Shown piece after piece: positions 26,047 through 32,543 of a stretch of DNA of 32,543 nucleotides. A program made the translations under genes and the position numbers. Source of the stretch: Scytonema sp. UIC 10036 (GTDB lineage Bacteria > Cyanobacteriota > Cyanobacteriia > Cyanobacteriales > Nostocaceae); contig NZ_WJFC01000152.1 of assembly GCF_009725235.1 (NCBI RefSeq), forward strand, positions 1 through 32,543. The letters run 5' to 3'. The notes under the pieces are model-generated. The model ran no database searches. It worked only from the letters and a program-made list of their open reading frames with translations, and was not told the DNA's origin. The number at the start of each line of letters is the position of its first letter. The stretch's first letter is position 1.

Positions 26047-26459
26047 GTCTGCCTCCCATCGTTTTCAACTAACTCTTGTAGATTTTCGATGGTAAGATCG
26101 GGATATGCAAAACTTTCATTCAACTTCTCATGGGTTTGACGTAGCTGATGCAAGATAGATACATACGGTTCTGATATCACCCCCGCTTCATGCATCGCAA
26201 ATACCTGTTCTAATAAACTGATTTCAACACATGGTAAATCTTTCGTTTGACCCATGGTTTCTAAATAGCTTGAAACAGAAGGAAAATTTTCGTAATAGTC
26301 AGGATTTCCGTAATCTGCAAACATAGTGTTGCAAAGGTTTCTTATAATATAATTGACTGCCTCTTCAGACAGAAAATTGCCACCAATCTGCTGATAAGTC
26401 GCTCCGAAATTTTCAGTTTCAGAAAATCGGTCTGCGCCAAACATGAAAGTGGTTCCCAT
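26043..26459 (-). CDS. Unknown protein coupled to glycerate kinase
   Basis: This is a 138-residue acidic, soluble protein of no family I recognise. The open frame extends upstream to an ATG at 26543, which would add 28 residues, but that start overlaps the preceding gene by 56 bases. The ATG at 26459, 29 bases after the preceding stop, is preferred. Visible features are a MFGADRFSETENFG segment, NYIIRNLCNTMFADYG, and a helical C-terminus (LHQLRQTHEKLNESF). There is no signal peptide or membrane helix. Its stop overlaps the glxK start. Confidence 0.65.
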   Translation of the reverse strand: MGTTFMFGADRFSETENFGATYQQIGGNFLSEEAVNYIIRNLCNTMFADYGNPDYYENFPSVSSYLETMGQTKDLPCVEISLLEQVFAMHEAGVISEPYVSILHQLRQTHEKLNESFAYPDLTIENLQELVENDGRQT

Positions 26460-26487
26460 GTCAAGTAGAATGGCGTCGGTCAGGTGG

Positions 26488-26757
26488 TCACTGCTTATTA
26501 AGAAGAGAGTTGCACTTTTCCTCAGTTCCACCCTCTGACACACACTCGCTATATTTGAGGTACTGCTCCACTTTTGGATTCGTTTTGTTCTGCTTTTCTA
26601 CCTGCAGCCGTCTTGTCCCATTTCGGTCAACAAAATTATTTTTATATATAAAGTAAAAAATACATACAGAGCCTGCTATGACTCCTGCGATAACTAACGT
26701 TAAACCCAGTCTGTTCCAGAATTTGTTTAGGTTGCTGTATTTTTGGTCAACTTTCAT
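26488..26757 (-). CDS. Small single-pass membrane protein, unknown
   Basis: This 89-residue protein has one strong membrane helix at residues ~17-39 (LGLTLVIAGVIAGSVCIFYF) and a hydrophilic tail containing two cysteines (SECVSEGGTEEKCNS). The short N-terminus is basic; by the positive-inside rule it may be cytoplasmic. It is first in a run of minus-strand genes with the 26043-26459 protein and glycerate kinase, with short or overlapping joins. A weak GAAAG lies just before the ATG. I recognise no family. Confidence 0.6.
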   Translation of the reverse strand: MKVDQKYSNLNKFWNRLGLTLVIAGVIAGSVCIFYFIYKNNFVDRNGTRRLQVEKQNKTNPKVEQYLKYSECVSEGGTEEKCNSLLNKQ

Positions 26758-26930
26758 CTTTCAGGTACAGATACTTACGCTGTTAATTTTTACACTATCT
26801 TGGGCTGCCAAATTTAAAGAGTATGTAAAGCATTATTTTGTTATATCAAGTTTGGGTGATTACTTATAATAAAATTTATCAACGCTCGTCGGGCAAATCC
26901 TTGGAAAAACCCAACACAAGCGCGAATTCA

Positions 26931-26960
26931 TGTTGGGTTTCGTTCCTCAACCCAACCTAC
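26931..26960. repeat. Dispersed repeat, reverse copy of the GTAGGTTGGG element
   Basis: TGTTGGGTTTCG...AACCTAC matches the 9810-9838 copy in the same orientation and the 9554-9583 copy in reverse. It lies 30 bp downstream of the comB stop. It could form a modest stem (GTTGGGTT with AACCCAAC) but has no T-tract. Confidence 0.9.
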
Positions 26961-26990
26961 AAAAATTCGAGTTCCCTGTGGTATTGAATC

Positions 26991-27728
26991 TTAAGTGTTT
27001 ACATTGATGTAAGCATTTTCACTCAATAAAGGGACACAGTTGCTAACATTTAAATCTGCTGCTAACTCAACGTCCAACTCAAATCCCTTTTCAATTAATT
27101 CCTTTCCAGAACTGCATTTTTTCAAATACGATCGCAAATCATTCTTAAATGTTTGAAATGCGGCTACAGCAGTTTCTGCTTCTGGAGATAAACTCCCCTC
27201 TAAAGCGCTGAGAATGGCTCCAGCACCAATCAAATCTTCAAATGCAGGTCGCAGAGTCCCATCATCCCACTTTTCACCTGCGGGAATAGTTGCGATTCGG
27301 CGTCCATAGCTTTGAGCAAATTGTGCTACGGCTTTATAGTTTCGCAAAGAACCAGCTATAGTTGGAGTTTTGCCAGTCAGTAACGTCAGAGAAGAACCAT
27401 TGGGAGAAGGTACAACCAACTTAGTCCCTGGAGGAATTTTCATTAAAGATGCAGGAGAAAGCGAATAACCTTCTTTCGCTAAACGACCTTTTGACAATTC
27501 TGCTTGTACAGACCACGCATAATCAACTGCAGAATTATCTCTCCATTGATACGGGTAAATAATTGCACCATTGTTGGTAGCAACTTCTACAGAGGTTGAA
27601 AATGAGAGGATATCGACTATGACAATAACATCACTGATGGGAGCAAGTTGAGACACACCTTGTGCGCCCCACTCACAGCGTAAATCAAATTCTGCTTGGT
27701 CATAAATCATACACTGCGGTAAATCCAT
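26991..27728 (-). CDS. 2-phosphosulfolactate phosphatase family protein (ComB-like)
   Basis: This ~245-residue cytoplasmic protein matches the ComB family, which in methanogens dephosphorylates 2-phosphosulfolactate on the coenzyme M route. Most cyanobacteria carry a member whose substrate is unproven. Family segments seen are VIVDILSFSTSVEVA near the N-terminus, LVVPSPNGSS, SLRN and IPAGEKWDDGTLRPAFEDLIGAGAI. The open frame can begin at a TTG (27731), but the ATG at 27728, the next codon, is the likely start. No partner gene for sulfolactate metabolism is nearby, so the name should be read as family membership only. Confidence 0.88.
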   Translation of the reverse strand: MDLPQCMIYDQAEFDLRCEWGAQGVSQLAPISDVIVIVDILSFSTSVEVATNNGAIIYPYQWRDNSAVDYAWSVQAELSKGRLAKEGYSLSPASLMKIPPGTKLVVPSPNGSSLTLLTGKTPTIAGSLRNYKAVAQFAQSYGRRIATIPAGEKWDDGTLRPAFEDLIGAGAILSALEGSLSPEAETAVAAFQTFKNDLRSYLKKCSSGKELIEKGFELDVELAADLNVSNCVPLLSENAYINVNT

Positions 27729-27887
27729 CAATTATGTGTATTATTTTTTATTATATCTTGTGGAAAATCTACCACTCTCGCTAGATACAAATAAAATGAC
27801 GACTTTTATCTGTCCAAAGTAAGAAGCTAATAATTGTATTGGCTGTAACACTTAAACTTAATATTTCGCATCATGTTTAAGGCGATC

Positions 27888-27920
27888 GCCTCCCCCAGTT
27901 TGAGTGGAGGCTATTTTTTA
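27888..27920 (+). terminator. Terminator-like hairpin without an upstream plus-strand gene
   Basis: GCCTCC (27888-27893) pairs with GGAGGC (27906-27911) and is followed by TATTTTTTATTT. This looks like an intrinsic terminator reading on the plus strand. No plus-strand gene ends upstream: comB is divergent. It lies ~130 bp before the peptidoglycan-binding gene, so it may end a small RNA or act in that gene's leader. A HIP1 palindrome overlaps its left side. Confidence 0.5.
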
Positions 27921-28047
27921 TTTATCTACCAAAAGTAAGAGGCAGTTGTATGTAAAAATTATCACACTGAAATTAACGTTTCCTTTTGAGGTGTTTAACT
28001 AACTCTATCAAGACGCGAACAAATTTTAGAAGAAGAAGGAGAGAGTT

Positions 28048-28296
28048 ATGCAGAATGATTTGGATTTTACTTCCTCTAAAACCGAAACAACCTTGCAACA
28101 GGGAGATTCTGGTGCTGCTGTAACTCAATTGAAGGAGCTATTGAATGCTCAAGGTTCTACCCTGCCTACAGATGGGACTTTTGACTCAGCAACTCTTTCA
28201 GCAGTCATTTCATTTCAGCAGAAGCATGGATTGCCAGTAAATGGAGTTATCGATTCCCAAACTTGGGCAGTTCTCCAAAAGGTTACACACTCGTAA
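28048..28296 (+). CDS. Small peptidoglycan-binding domain protein
   Basis: This 82-residue protein is essentially one PG_binding_1 domain (residues ~16-78), with LQQGDSGAAVTQLKELL, DGTFDSATLSAVISFQQKHGL and NGVIDSQTWAVL. Such domains normally bind peptidoglycan in secreted hydrolases. Here there is no signal peptide, membrane anchor or catalytic domain, only an acidic 15-residue lead. A strong Shine-Dalgarno (GAAGGAGAG) lies just before the ATG, unusual among the genes in this window, suggesting efficient translation. It stands alone between dispersed repeats. How it would reach the cell wall is unclear. Confidence 0.9.
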   Translation: MQNDLDFTSSKTETTLQQGDSGAAVTQLKELLNAQGSTLPTDGTFDSATLSAVISFQQKHGLPVNGVIDSQTWAVLQKVTHS

Positions 28297-28313
28297 ACAC
28301 CAGCTCCCCAATT

Positions 28314-28342
28314 CTCGTTCCTAGGCTCCGCCTGGGAACGAG
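28314..28342. repeat. Dispersed palindrome, CTCGTTCC type
   Basis: CTCGTTCCTAGGC-TCC-GCCTGGGAACGAG is a 13-bp inverted repeat with one mismatch and a 3-nt loop, written here in its three parts. It is the most complete of three copies (3570-3596, 9530-9550). It lies 18 bp after the peptidoglycan-binding gene and may help terminate it, though no T-tract follows. Confidence 0.88.
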
Positions 28343-28455
28343 GTGACAGCCCCTCAAAATCAATGTGGTAGAGACGTAACTAGTAACGGTTTCATGGAAC
28401 AAGTCGGAATTAGTGTTAGTTTTAAGATATCTAATACTATTTCTGAGTTTATACC

Positions 28456-28779
28456 TTATATCAGTCCTAAATAGAAGGGGGAACTCATTCCTATGCTGGC
28501 TTCTTTAGTGATATCACCATCAAAAATCTTTACAGTCAAATTTCCATTAACTTGTTTTGCAAATGGAATTAACAAGTTATTGATGTAATTTTGTGCATTT
28601 TCGACAGAGTCAAATTCATAAAAACCACCAACGGTGTTGGTGTTTATACCACTTAACCAAGTTTTCGATTTTAATCCGGGAAATTTTTTCATTTCTAGAT
28701 TAATGGGAACCCAGTCAATGTCACTGAAGGGAATAGATACTTGATACTCAGCGTATATGAATACTTTACTTGCAGTCAT
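28456..28779 (-). CDS. YdhR-like dimeric alpha-beta barrel protein
   Basis: This 107-residue cytoplasmic protein resembles the YdhR family of putative monooxygenases with the ferredoxin-like alpha-beta barrel fold. Matches are in layout: a hydrophobic first strand (VFIYAEYQVSIPF), then FPGLKSKTWLSG, GGFYEFDSVENAQNYI and a late strand LTVKIFDGD. Catalysis is unproven even for the family, and a redox or ligand-binding role is inferred only from fold similarity. A good Shine-Dalgarno (GAAAGGTC) precedes ATG 28779. It is 165 bp from the methyltransferase on the same strand, probably independently transcribed. Confidence 0.6.
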   Translation of the reverse strand: MTASKVFIYAEYQVSIPFSDIDWVPINLEMKKFPGLKSKTWLSGINTNTVGGFYEFDSVENAQNYINNLLIPFAKQVNGNLTVKIFDGDITKEASIGMSSPFYLGLI

Positions 28780-28943
28780 TTTTGACCTTTCTTTATTTTT
28801 TTGGTAATGTGTTTTTTGTACATTTTAGTAAATAATGAATGATTTACTTGTGCAAGGGTATTATTACAGAGGTTCTGAGAAATAAGTTAGTTAAATAGTT
28901 TGCCTGCATTATTTGTATTGTGTTGGTAGTTGGGATGCATGCG

Positions 28944-29750
28944 CTAAAGCGCAACTACGAACCTATGTCCGATCGCTTCACACCAAGCTTGAGCAAAGAA
29001 TCTATCTGGGTGTAGGCTCCATTCTTGTAAAGCTTGGTTCATAGTTGCGATCGCTTGAACATCAGTCCATCCCCGTTCTACAGCCCGCTCAACTTGTTCT
29101 GATGCTTGTATTCTGAGTGCTAAATATTCTGTTGCCAAGCTCAAGGGTTCATAACTTTCATAAGACGCTGAAGTTTTGATTTGAGTAAATCCCGCTTGTC
29201 TCAATAAAGCACCTAATTCTCTACCAACGTTCACGTTACCGCCATTGTGCTGTTGAAGAAATTTGTAATAGGACATTGCTAGGTCTAATTCTGGTGTAGA
29301 AGGTGCAATCAAAAAACCACCCCAATCTGGACTCCGAACTCCCACTTTCCCTCCTGGTTTCAGCACTCGCAGTATTTCCTGTAATGCTTGTAAGGGTTTT
29401 TGAAGATGCTCGAACACTGCATGAGCAAAGACTGCATCAAAGGAAGAATCGGGAAAAGGTAAGTGATAAACACTCGCCTGAATAAAATCAACATTTCCTA
29501 CACTTTGCTTGCTAGCACTTTCACGAGCAATATCAAGTTGAGAGTTTTCCAGATCGATTCCTGTTACTGTACCGGGAAACACCGCTTGCGCCAAACCTAA
29601 AGTGATTGTCCCAGGACCGCAACCGCAATCAAGCAATTTCATTTCCGGATTCAGATACGGCATAAAAAATGCTGCATGAGACTTTGCAGTGCGATGTGCC
29701 ATGAATTGAGTTGCATTCGTTGAGTAGCCCGGTGTGTAATTCTCTAGCAT
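28944..29750 (-). CDS. Class I SAM-dependent methyltransferase
   Basis: This 268-residue enzyme transfers a methyl group from S-adenosylmethionine. Motif I LLDCGCGPGTIT is at 39-50, followed by GIDLENSQ (acidic strand-2 end) and the methyltransferase-11 type segment YHLPFPDSSFDAVFAHAVFEHL, then LRVLKPGGKVGVRSPDWGG. The helical C-terminal third (residues ~160-268) probably shapes the substrate site. Family members include ubiquinone/menaquinone and small-molecule methylases; substrate unknown. ATG 29750 has a GGAG at a suitable distance. It is divergent from a LysR regulator with a 106-bp gap, so regulation by that protein is likely. Confidence 0.9.
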   Translation of the reverse strand: MLENYTPGYSTNATQFMAHRTAKSHAAFFMPYLNPEMKLLDCGCGPGTITLGLAQAVFPGTVTGIDLENSQLDIARESASKQSVGNVDFIQASVYHLPFPDSSFDAVFAHAVFEHLQKPLQALQEILRVLKPGGKVGVRSPDWGGFLIAPSTPELDLAMSYYKFLQQHNGGNVNVGRELGALLRQAGFTQIKTSASYESYEPLSLATEYLALRIQASEQVERAVERGWTDVQAIATMNQALQEWSLHPDRFFAQAWCEAIGHRFVVAL

Positions 29751-29856
29751 TTTTTCTCCAGATGTTTGTTGTGCTTATAGGAGCATCATAGGTAGACTCT
29801 TTTAAGATGTCCAATATATATTTGTTTAAAATTGAAACTTTTAAAATATCAAAACT
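29751..29856. promoter_or_regulatory. Divergent promoter region, methyltransferase/LysR
   Basis: This 106-bp AT-rich gap between divergent starts is the expected place for LysR binding. Near the regulator, GTTTAAAA (29824-29831) and TTTTAAAA (29839-29846) form a loose dyad across 7 bp, close to the T-N11-A style of LysR sites. This is suggestive only; no clear -10/-35 pair can be assigned. Confidence 0.35.
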
Positions 29857-30744
29857 ATGGAACTGCGACACCTCCGGTACTTTATTGCTGTCGCCGAGGA
29901 ACTGCACTTCAGTCGGGCGGCTGAGCGATTGCATATAGCCCAACCGCCTCTGAGTCAGCAAATTCACCAGTTGGAAGCAGAATTGGGTGTTGAATTGTTT
30001 CATCGCAAAACGAAGCGACAGGTGCAACTGACAGAAGCGGGAAGGGTATTTTTACAGGAAGCTTATCAACTGTTGGCGCATTTGGAGAGTACAATTCAAG
30101 TTACCCAACGCACCGGGCGGGGAGAGATAGGACAGTTGCGGGTAGGGTTTATCAGTCCGGCAATATACAGTGTGTTGCCTGTTATATTACAAGAGTTTCG
30201 GCAACAGTTTCCAGATGTGGAATTGGTATTGCAGGAGTTAACAACTGCCGAACAGGAACAAGCACTTCGCGATCGCCGCATTCACGTTGGCTTTGTGTAT
30301 CCACCTTTGGAGGATGACGAGCTGAGTTACCTGTGTATTCAGCAAGAATGTCTGATTCTAGCATTATACCAAAGCCATCCTTTAGCACAACAAGAACCTA
30401 TCACAGTGGAATCCCTTGCAAATGAACCGTTTATTTTATTCCCCCGTCATTTAGGAATAGGGCTATACGATAAGATTATGGATCTGTGTCAGCAGGGGAA
30501 TTTCACGCCAAAGATTGCTCAAGAAGCAATTCAAATGCAGACAATTATCGGGCTGGTTGCTGCGGGTATGGGCGTTGCAATTGTGCCATCTTCTTTGCAG
30601 AACCTTCAACGCACTGGTTTGGTTTATCGGGCGATCGCACACCAAACACCTCTGATTGAAACTGCGATCGTGTGGCGTGAGAAGGAAGAAACACCTGTTG
30701 TACGGCAATTTCTGAAAGTTGTGAATCAACTAATACCAATTTAA
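29857..30744 (+). CDS. LysR-family transcriptional regulator
   Basis: This 295-residue DNA-binding regulator has a winged helix-turn-helix at residues ~3-62 (MELRHLRYFIAVAEELHFSRAAERLHIAQPPLSQQI, a textbook LysR start, shown here as the HLRYF and HFSRAAERL segments). A linker helix follows, then a periplasmic-binding-protein-like effector domain (~90-290) with LRVGFI, HVGFVYPPLEDDEL and GLVAAGMGVAIVPSSL. The sequence resembles the CatR/BenM/CynR-like branch that binds small carboxylates, but the effector cannot be read. It is divergent from the methyltransferase, the likeliest target. The ATG at 29857 lacks a Shine-Dalgarno. Confidence 0.93.
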   Translation: MELRHLRYFIAVAEELHFSRAAERLHIAQPPLSQQIHQLEAELGVELFHRKTKRQVQLTEAGRVFLQEAYQLLAHLESTIQVTQRTGRGEIGQLRVGFISPAIYSVLPVILQEFRQQFPDVELVLQELTTAEQEQALRDRRIHVGFVYPPLEDDELSYLCIQQECLILALYQSHPLAQQEPITVESLANEPFILFPRHLGIGLYDKIMDLCQQGNFTPKIAQEAIQMQTIIGLVAAGMGVAIVPSSLQNLQRTGLVYRAIAHQTPLIETAIVWREKEETPVVRQFLKVVNQLIPI

Positions 30745-30751
30745 TATGAAG

Positions 30752-30830
30752 CTGCAGATTATTTTTACCCCTCCTAACCTCCCCTGCAGATTATTTTTAC
30801 CCCTCCTAACCTCCCCTTATAAAGGGGAGG
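30752..30830. repeat. Two 32-bp direct repeats ending in a 9-bp-stem hairpin
   Basis: CTGCAGATTATTTTTACCCC begins identical 32-bp units at 30752 and 30784. The second runs into CCTCCCCTT-ATA-AAGGGGAGG (30810-30830), a perfect 9-bp stem with a 3-nt loop. The stop codon of the LysR gene is just upstream, so the hairpin may act as its terminator, though what follows is A-rich rather than T-rich. The 81-codon frame across it is not a gene. Confidence 0.85.
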
Positions 30831-30860
30831 AAAATAAATTTCCTGTTTCCCCCCTTGATA

Positions 30861-31077
30861 AGCTATGCATTAGTCACATCTTTCTTTACAATCTTGAAAC
30901 CCTTGCCTACAATCCATTCTGGACGCTGAGATTTTCACATGACTTGACAAAATGGCATTTATTCTTCTCGCAAAAATTCTATTTTTATTGAGAATGAACG
31001 ACGAACGAATCAGGGTTAGAAAAAACGTGAGTGGTTACTCTCACAAATGTTGAGAAAGATCCGGGTAATGCATAGCT
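30861..31077. mobile_element. 217-bp MITE-like element inserted in a hairpin loop
   Basis: The ends are perfect inverted AGCTATGCATTA and TAATGCATAGCT, with weaker inverted similarity (ATCTTTCT) extending to about 30 bp. The 5-mer TGATA abuts both sides (30856-30860 and 31078-31082). The target sequence without the element would read CCCCCCTT-GAT-AAGGGGGG, the same hairpin type as the array at 1-312, so the insertion lies in its loop. No transposase frame is present inside. Confidence 0.75.
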
Positions 31078-31191
31078 TGATAAGGGGGGATTAAGGGGGG
31101 TAAGGAGAGATGCCACAGATGCTGGAGGTTTTTTCTATGCATCTTCATCTGAAAACGGTATAAGAATTATGAAGGATGAATGGTTAAAAAT

Positions 31192-32436
31192 TTATCCTTC
31201 ATCTTTTAAAAATAAGTTGCCAAGGTCAAACAGAAGTTGCATAGTTCCTCGGTAGCCGACAGTGCAACGCTGTCCGTTACCCAAGCGATCGAAGATAGGA
31301 AAACCGAGGCGATAGAAAGGAGTACCCAGACGGTGGGCGATCGCTTTAGCATGGGAATTAGCGATGAGCAAATCAGAACCGACTGCTAGTTCCTCAAAAT
31401 CTTCCAAATCCCCAATAATTACCTTTTCGACTGGAAGTTGCTCTAAAAGGGGCGACTTGGTGGTTGTCACTGCGGCGTGAATTTCAGCTCCCATCGAGTG
31501 CAAAAACCAAGCTGTTGACCACAGCAAATCAGGTTCCAGTGCTAACGACACCCGCTTGCGCCCGAAGTAAAAGTGAGTATCTAGCATGGCATCTTGCAAC
31601 TGGCGGCGTTGGTGGCGGTATTTTTCTGGGACTTCATGACCGCTTAAATCTACCAGTCCTTGCAAGAAATGATCGACTGCGTTCAATCCAGTCAGTTGTG
31701 GAAACACCTCGTAAGGTATGCCAAACTGTTTTTGCAAACTCTCCGCAGCACCACGCATACTTTCGCCTAGTGCTAGGGTAAACAACGAACTACCTATTTG
31801 TCGCAGTTCTGCCAAAGTTGTGCCACCACCTGTCACCGCGCTGTAGGAATCATCCAAGTGACCGTCGAGTGAAGCGGAAACGTCAGGTACAACGATGGAT
31901 TTTAACCCAAAGGCAGAGACGATTTCTTTCACCTCCTGTACATCCCCTGGCGTAAACGCAGAACTGACTAAAATATTAATTTGGTCTAGCCGGATATTTC
32001 CAGGTTGAGGCAGTTCTTTAACTATGCTTTCGACAGCTGCGGAAAAACCATCTTGCAATGAACCTTTAAAATCAGGTGTAGAGGCAAATACGATTGGCAA
32101 GTCATATAATTCTGGGTGACGTTTGCGGATACTTCTGAGGATACCCTCCATATCATCCCCTCTGGTTTCTGTTAATCCAGTCGTACACAGACCAATAATT
32201 TCTGGCTTTGACTTCTCCACAAGCGTCAGGATTGCTTGCTCGATATTGTCCTCACCACCTAAGACAGTGCTCACTTCAGTCATTGCTGTTGTAGATAGAG
32301 GAATTGCTTCCCGAAAATGCCGCACCAACATGACTTTGGCGAAGGCAGTACAACCCTGAGAACCGTGAAACAGGGGCATCACGCCTTTCAATCCGAGAAA
32401 AGCTAAGGCTGCGCCTAAAGGTTGGCTTTGCTTCAA
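31192..32436 (-). CDS. nifN: Nitrogenase FeMo-cofactor scaffold protein NifN (5' end uncertain)
   Basis: NifN pairs with NifE to form the scaffold on which the iron-molybdenum cofactor is completed before transfer to nitrogenase. The 414 residues seen begin KQSQPLGAALAFLGLKG and include LFHGSQGCTAFAK (Cys29), TTAMTEVSTVLGGEDN, GLCTTGLTETRGDD, AFTPGDVQEVKEI and a full C-terminal lobe, so the body is intact. The listed start is a TTG at 32436. The homologous N-terminus continues upstream in frame (KSIAVNP, as in cyanobacterial NifN), then the frame runs without a stop or ATG through AT-rich and GGGGACAAG-type repeats to the window edge. The true start is therefore further upstream or a non-ATG codon. 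nifX does not follow; the next gene on the downstream side is the convergent LysR gene. Confidence 0.93.
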   Translation of the reverse strand: MKQSQPLGAALAFLGLKGVMPLFHGSQGCTAFAKVMLVRHFREAIPLSTTAMTEVSTVLGGEDNIEQAILTLVEKSKPEIIGLCTTGLTETRGDDMEGILRSIRKRHPELYDLPIVFASTPDFKGSLQDGFSAAVESIVKELPQPGNIRLDQINILVSSAFTPGDVQEVKEIVSAFGLKSIVVPDVSASLDGHLDDSYSAVTGGGTTLAELRQIGSSLFTLALGESMRGAAESLQKQFGIPYEVFPQLTGLNAVDHFLQGLVDLSGHEVPEKYRHQRRQLQDAMLDTHFYFGRKRVSLALEPDLLWSTAWFLHSMGAEIHAAVTTTKSPLLEQLPVEKVIIGDLEDFEELAVGSDLLIANSHAKAIAHRLGTPFYRLGFPIFDRLGNGQRCTVGYRGTMQLLFDLGNLFLKDEG

Positions 32437-32461
32437 GGGATTGACAGCAATTGATTTTTGT

Positions 32462-32543
32462 GAATTTTGGATTTTGGATTTTGGATTGAGATTCTCCCTT
32501 GTCTCCCCTGTCTCCCCTGTCTCCCTTGTCCCCCTTGTCCCCC
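32462..32543. repeat. Low-complexity repeats at the nifN 5' end
   Basis: On the plus strand, three ATTTTGG units (about 32464-32485) are followed by CTCCCTTGTC and CTCCCCTGT units of 9-bp period to the window end. In the nifN frame the 9-mers encode repeated Gly-Glu-Thr and Thr-Arg-Glu triplets with no stop. The same unit family lies in the broken kinase gene at 19560-19690. Confidence 0.9.

Noticed and set aside
26459..26543. Longer start for the unknown gene upstream of glxK
   Set aside because: The ATG at 26543 would overlap the preceding membrane-protein gene by 56 bases; the ATG at 26459 fits the spacing better.
30810..30830. Definite intrinsic terminator for the LysR gene
   Set aside because: The stem is strong but is followed by AAAATAAATTT rather than a T-tract, and similar hairpins occur as dispersed repeats.
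30746..30991. 81-codon frame after the LysR gene
   Set aside because: It reads through tandem repeats and into the MITE-like element; no family features.

Overview
The window reads as chromosomal DNA of a filamentous, nitrogen-fixing (probably heterocystous) cyanobacterium. The evidence is the many HIP1-type GCGATCGC octamers, the short tandem heptamer repeats, several dispersed palindromic repeats of cyanobacterial type, a nifN gene at the right edge, a protein with a Mo-nitrogenase C-terminal-like domain, and large multidomain signalling proteins (CHASE2-GGDEF-EAL, Ser/Thr-His hybrid kinase, NACHT-WD40). No rRNA, tRNA or CRISPR array was seen.

Layout. 1-312: perfect tandem array of a 39-bp hairpin-forming unit. 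434-9502: a surface and signalling block with a secreted haemagglutinin-like adhesin (minus), a DUF928 protein, a CHASE2-GGDEF-EAL cyclic-di-GMP enzyme and a GAF-TPR protein (plus). 9503-13037: dispersed repeats, a glutamate-cysteine-ligase-like protein (minus), a TerB-like/Mo-nitrogenase-C protein and the Obg GTPase (plus). 13038-13886: a gene-poor stretch holding two MITE-like elements with probable target duplications and other repeats. 13887-18353: a 1488-residue STAND protein (helical N-terminus, degenerate restriction-endonuclease-like domain, NACHT, pentapeptide linker, 14 WD40 blades), bracketed by near-identical ~70-bp repeats. 18579-24788 (minus): a very large hybrid Ser/Thr-histidine kinase broken inside its HATPase domain by frameshifts and low-complexity repeat DNA. 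24862-26757 (minus): glycerate kinase behind two small unknown genes. 26991-30744: ComB-like phosphatase, a small peptidoglycan-binding protein, a YdhR-like protein, and a methyltransferase divergent from a LysR regulator. 30745-31191: repeats and a 217-bp MITE-like element sitting in the loop of a hairpin repeat. 31192 to the edge (minus): nifN, whose 5' end runs into low-complexity repeat DNA.

How it fits together. The adhesin, DUF928 and CHASE2-GGDEF-EAL genes probably link cyclic-di-GMP signalling to surface adhesion. The NACHT-WD40 protein, with its nearly identical WD40 units and repeat-rich flanks, looks like an innate-immunity-type STAND sensor and is the best candidate for an uncharacterised defence system. 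A theme across the window is small repeats moving into sensitive places: the initiation regions of the CHASE2, obgE and nifN genes, the catalytic domain of the hybrid kinase, and the loop of another repeat. All functional statements are from reading the sequence; no database search was possible.
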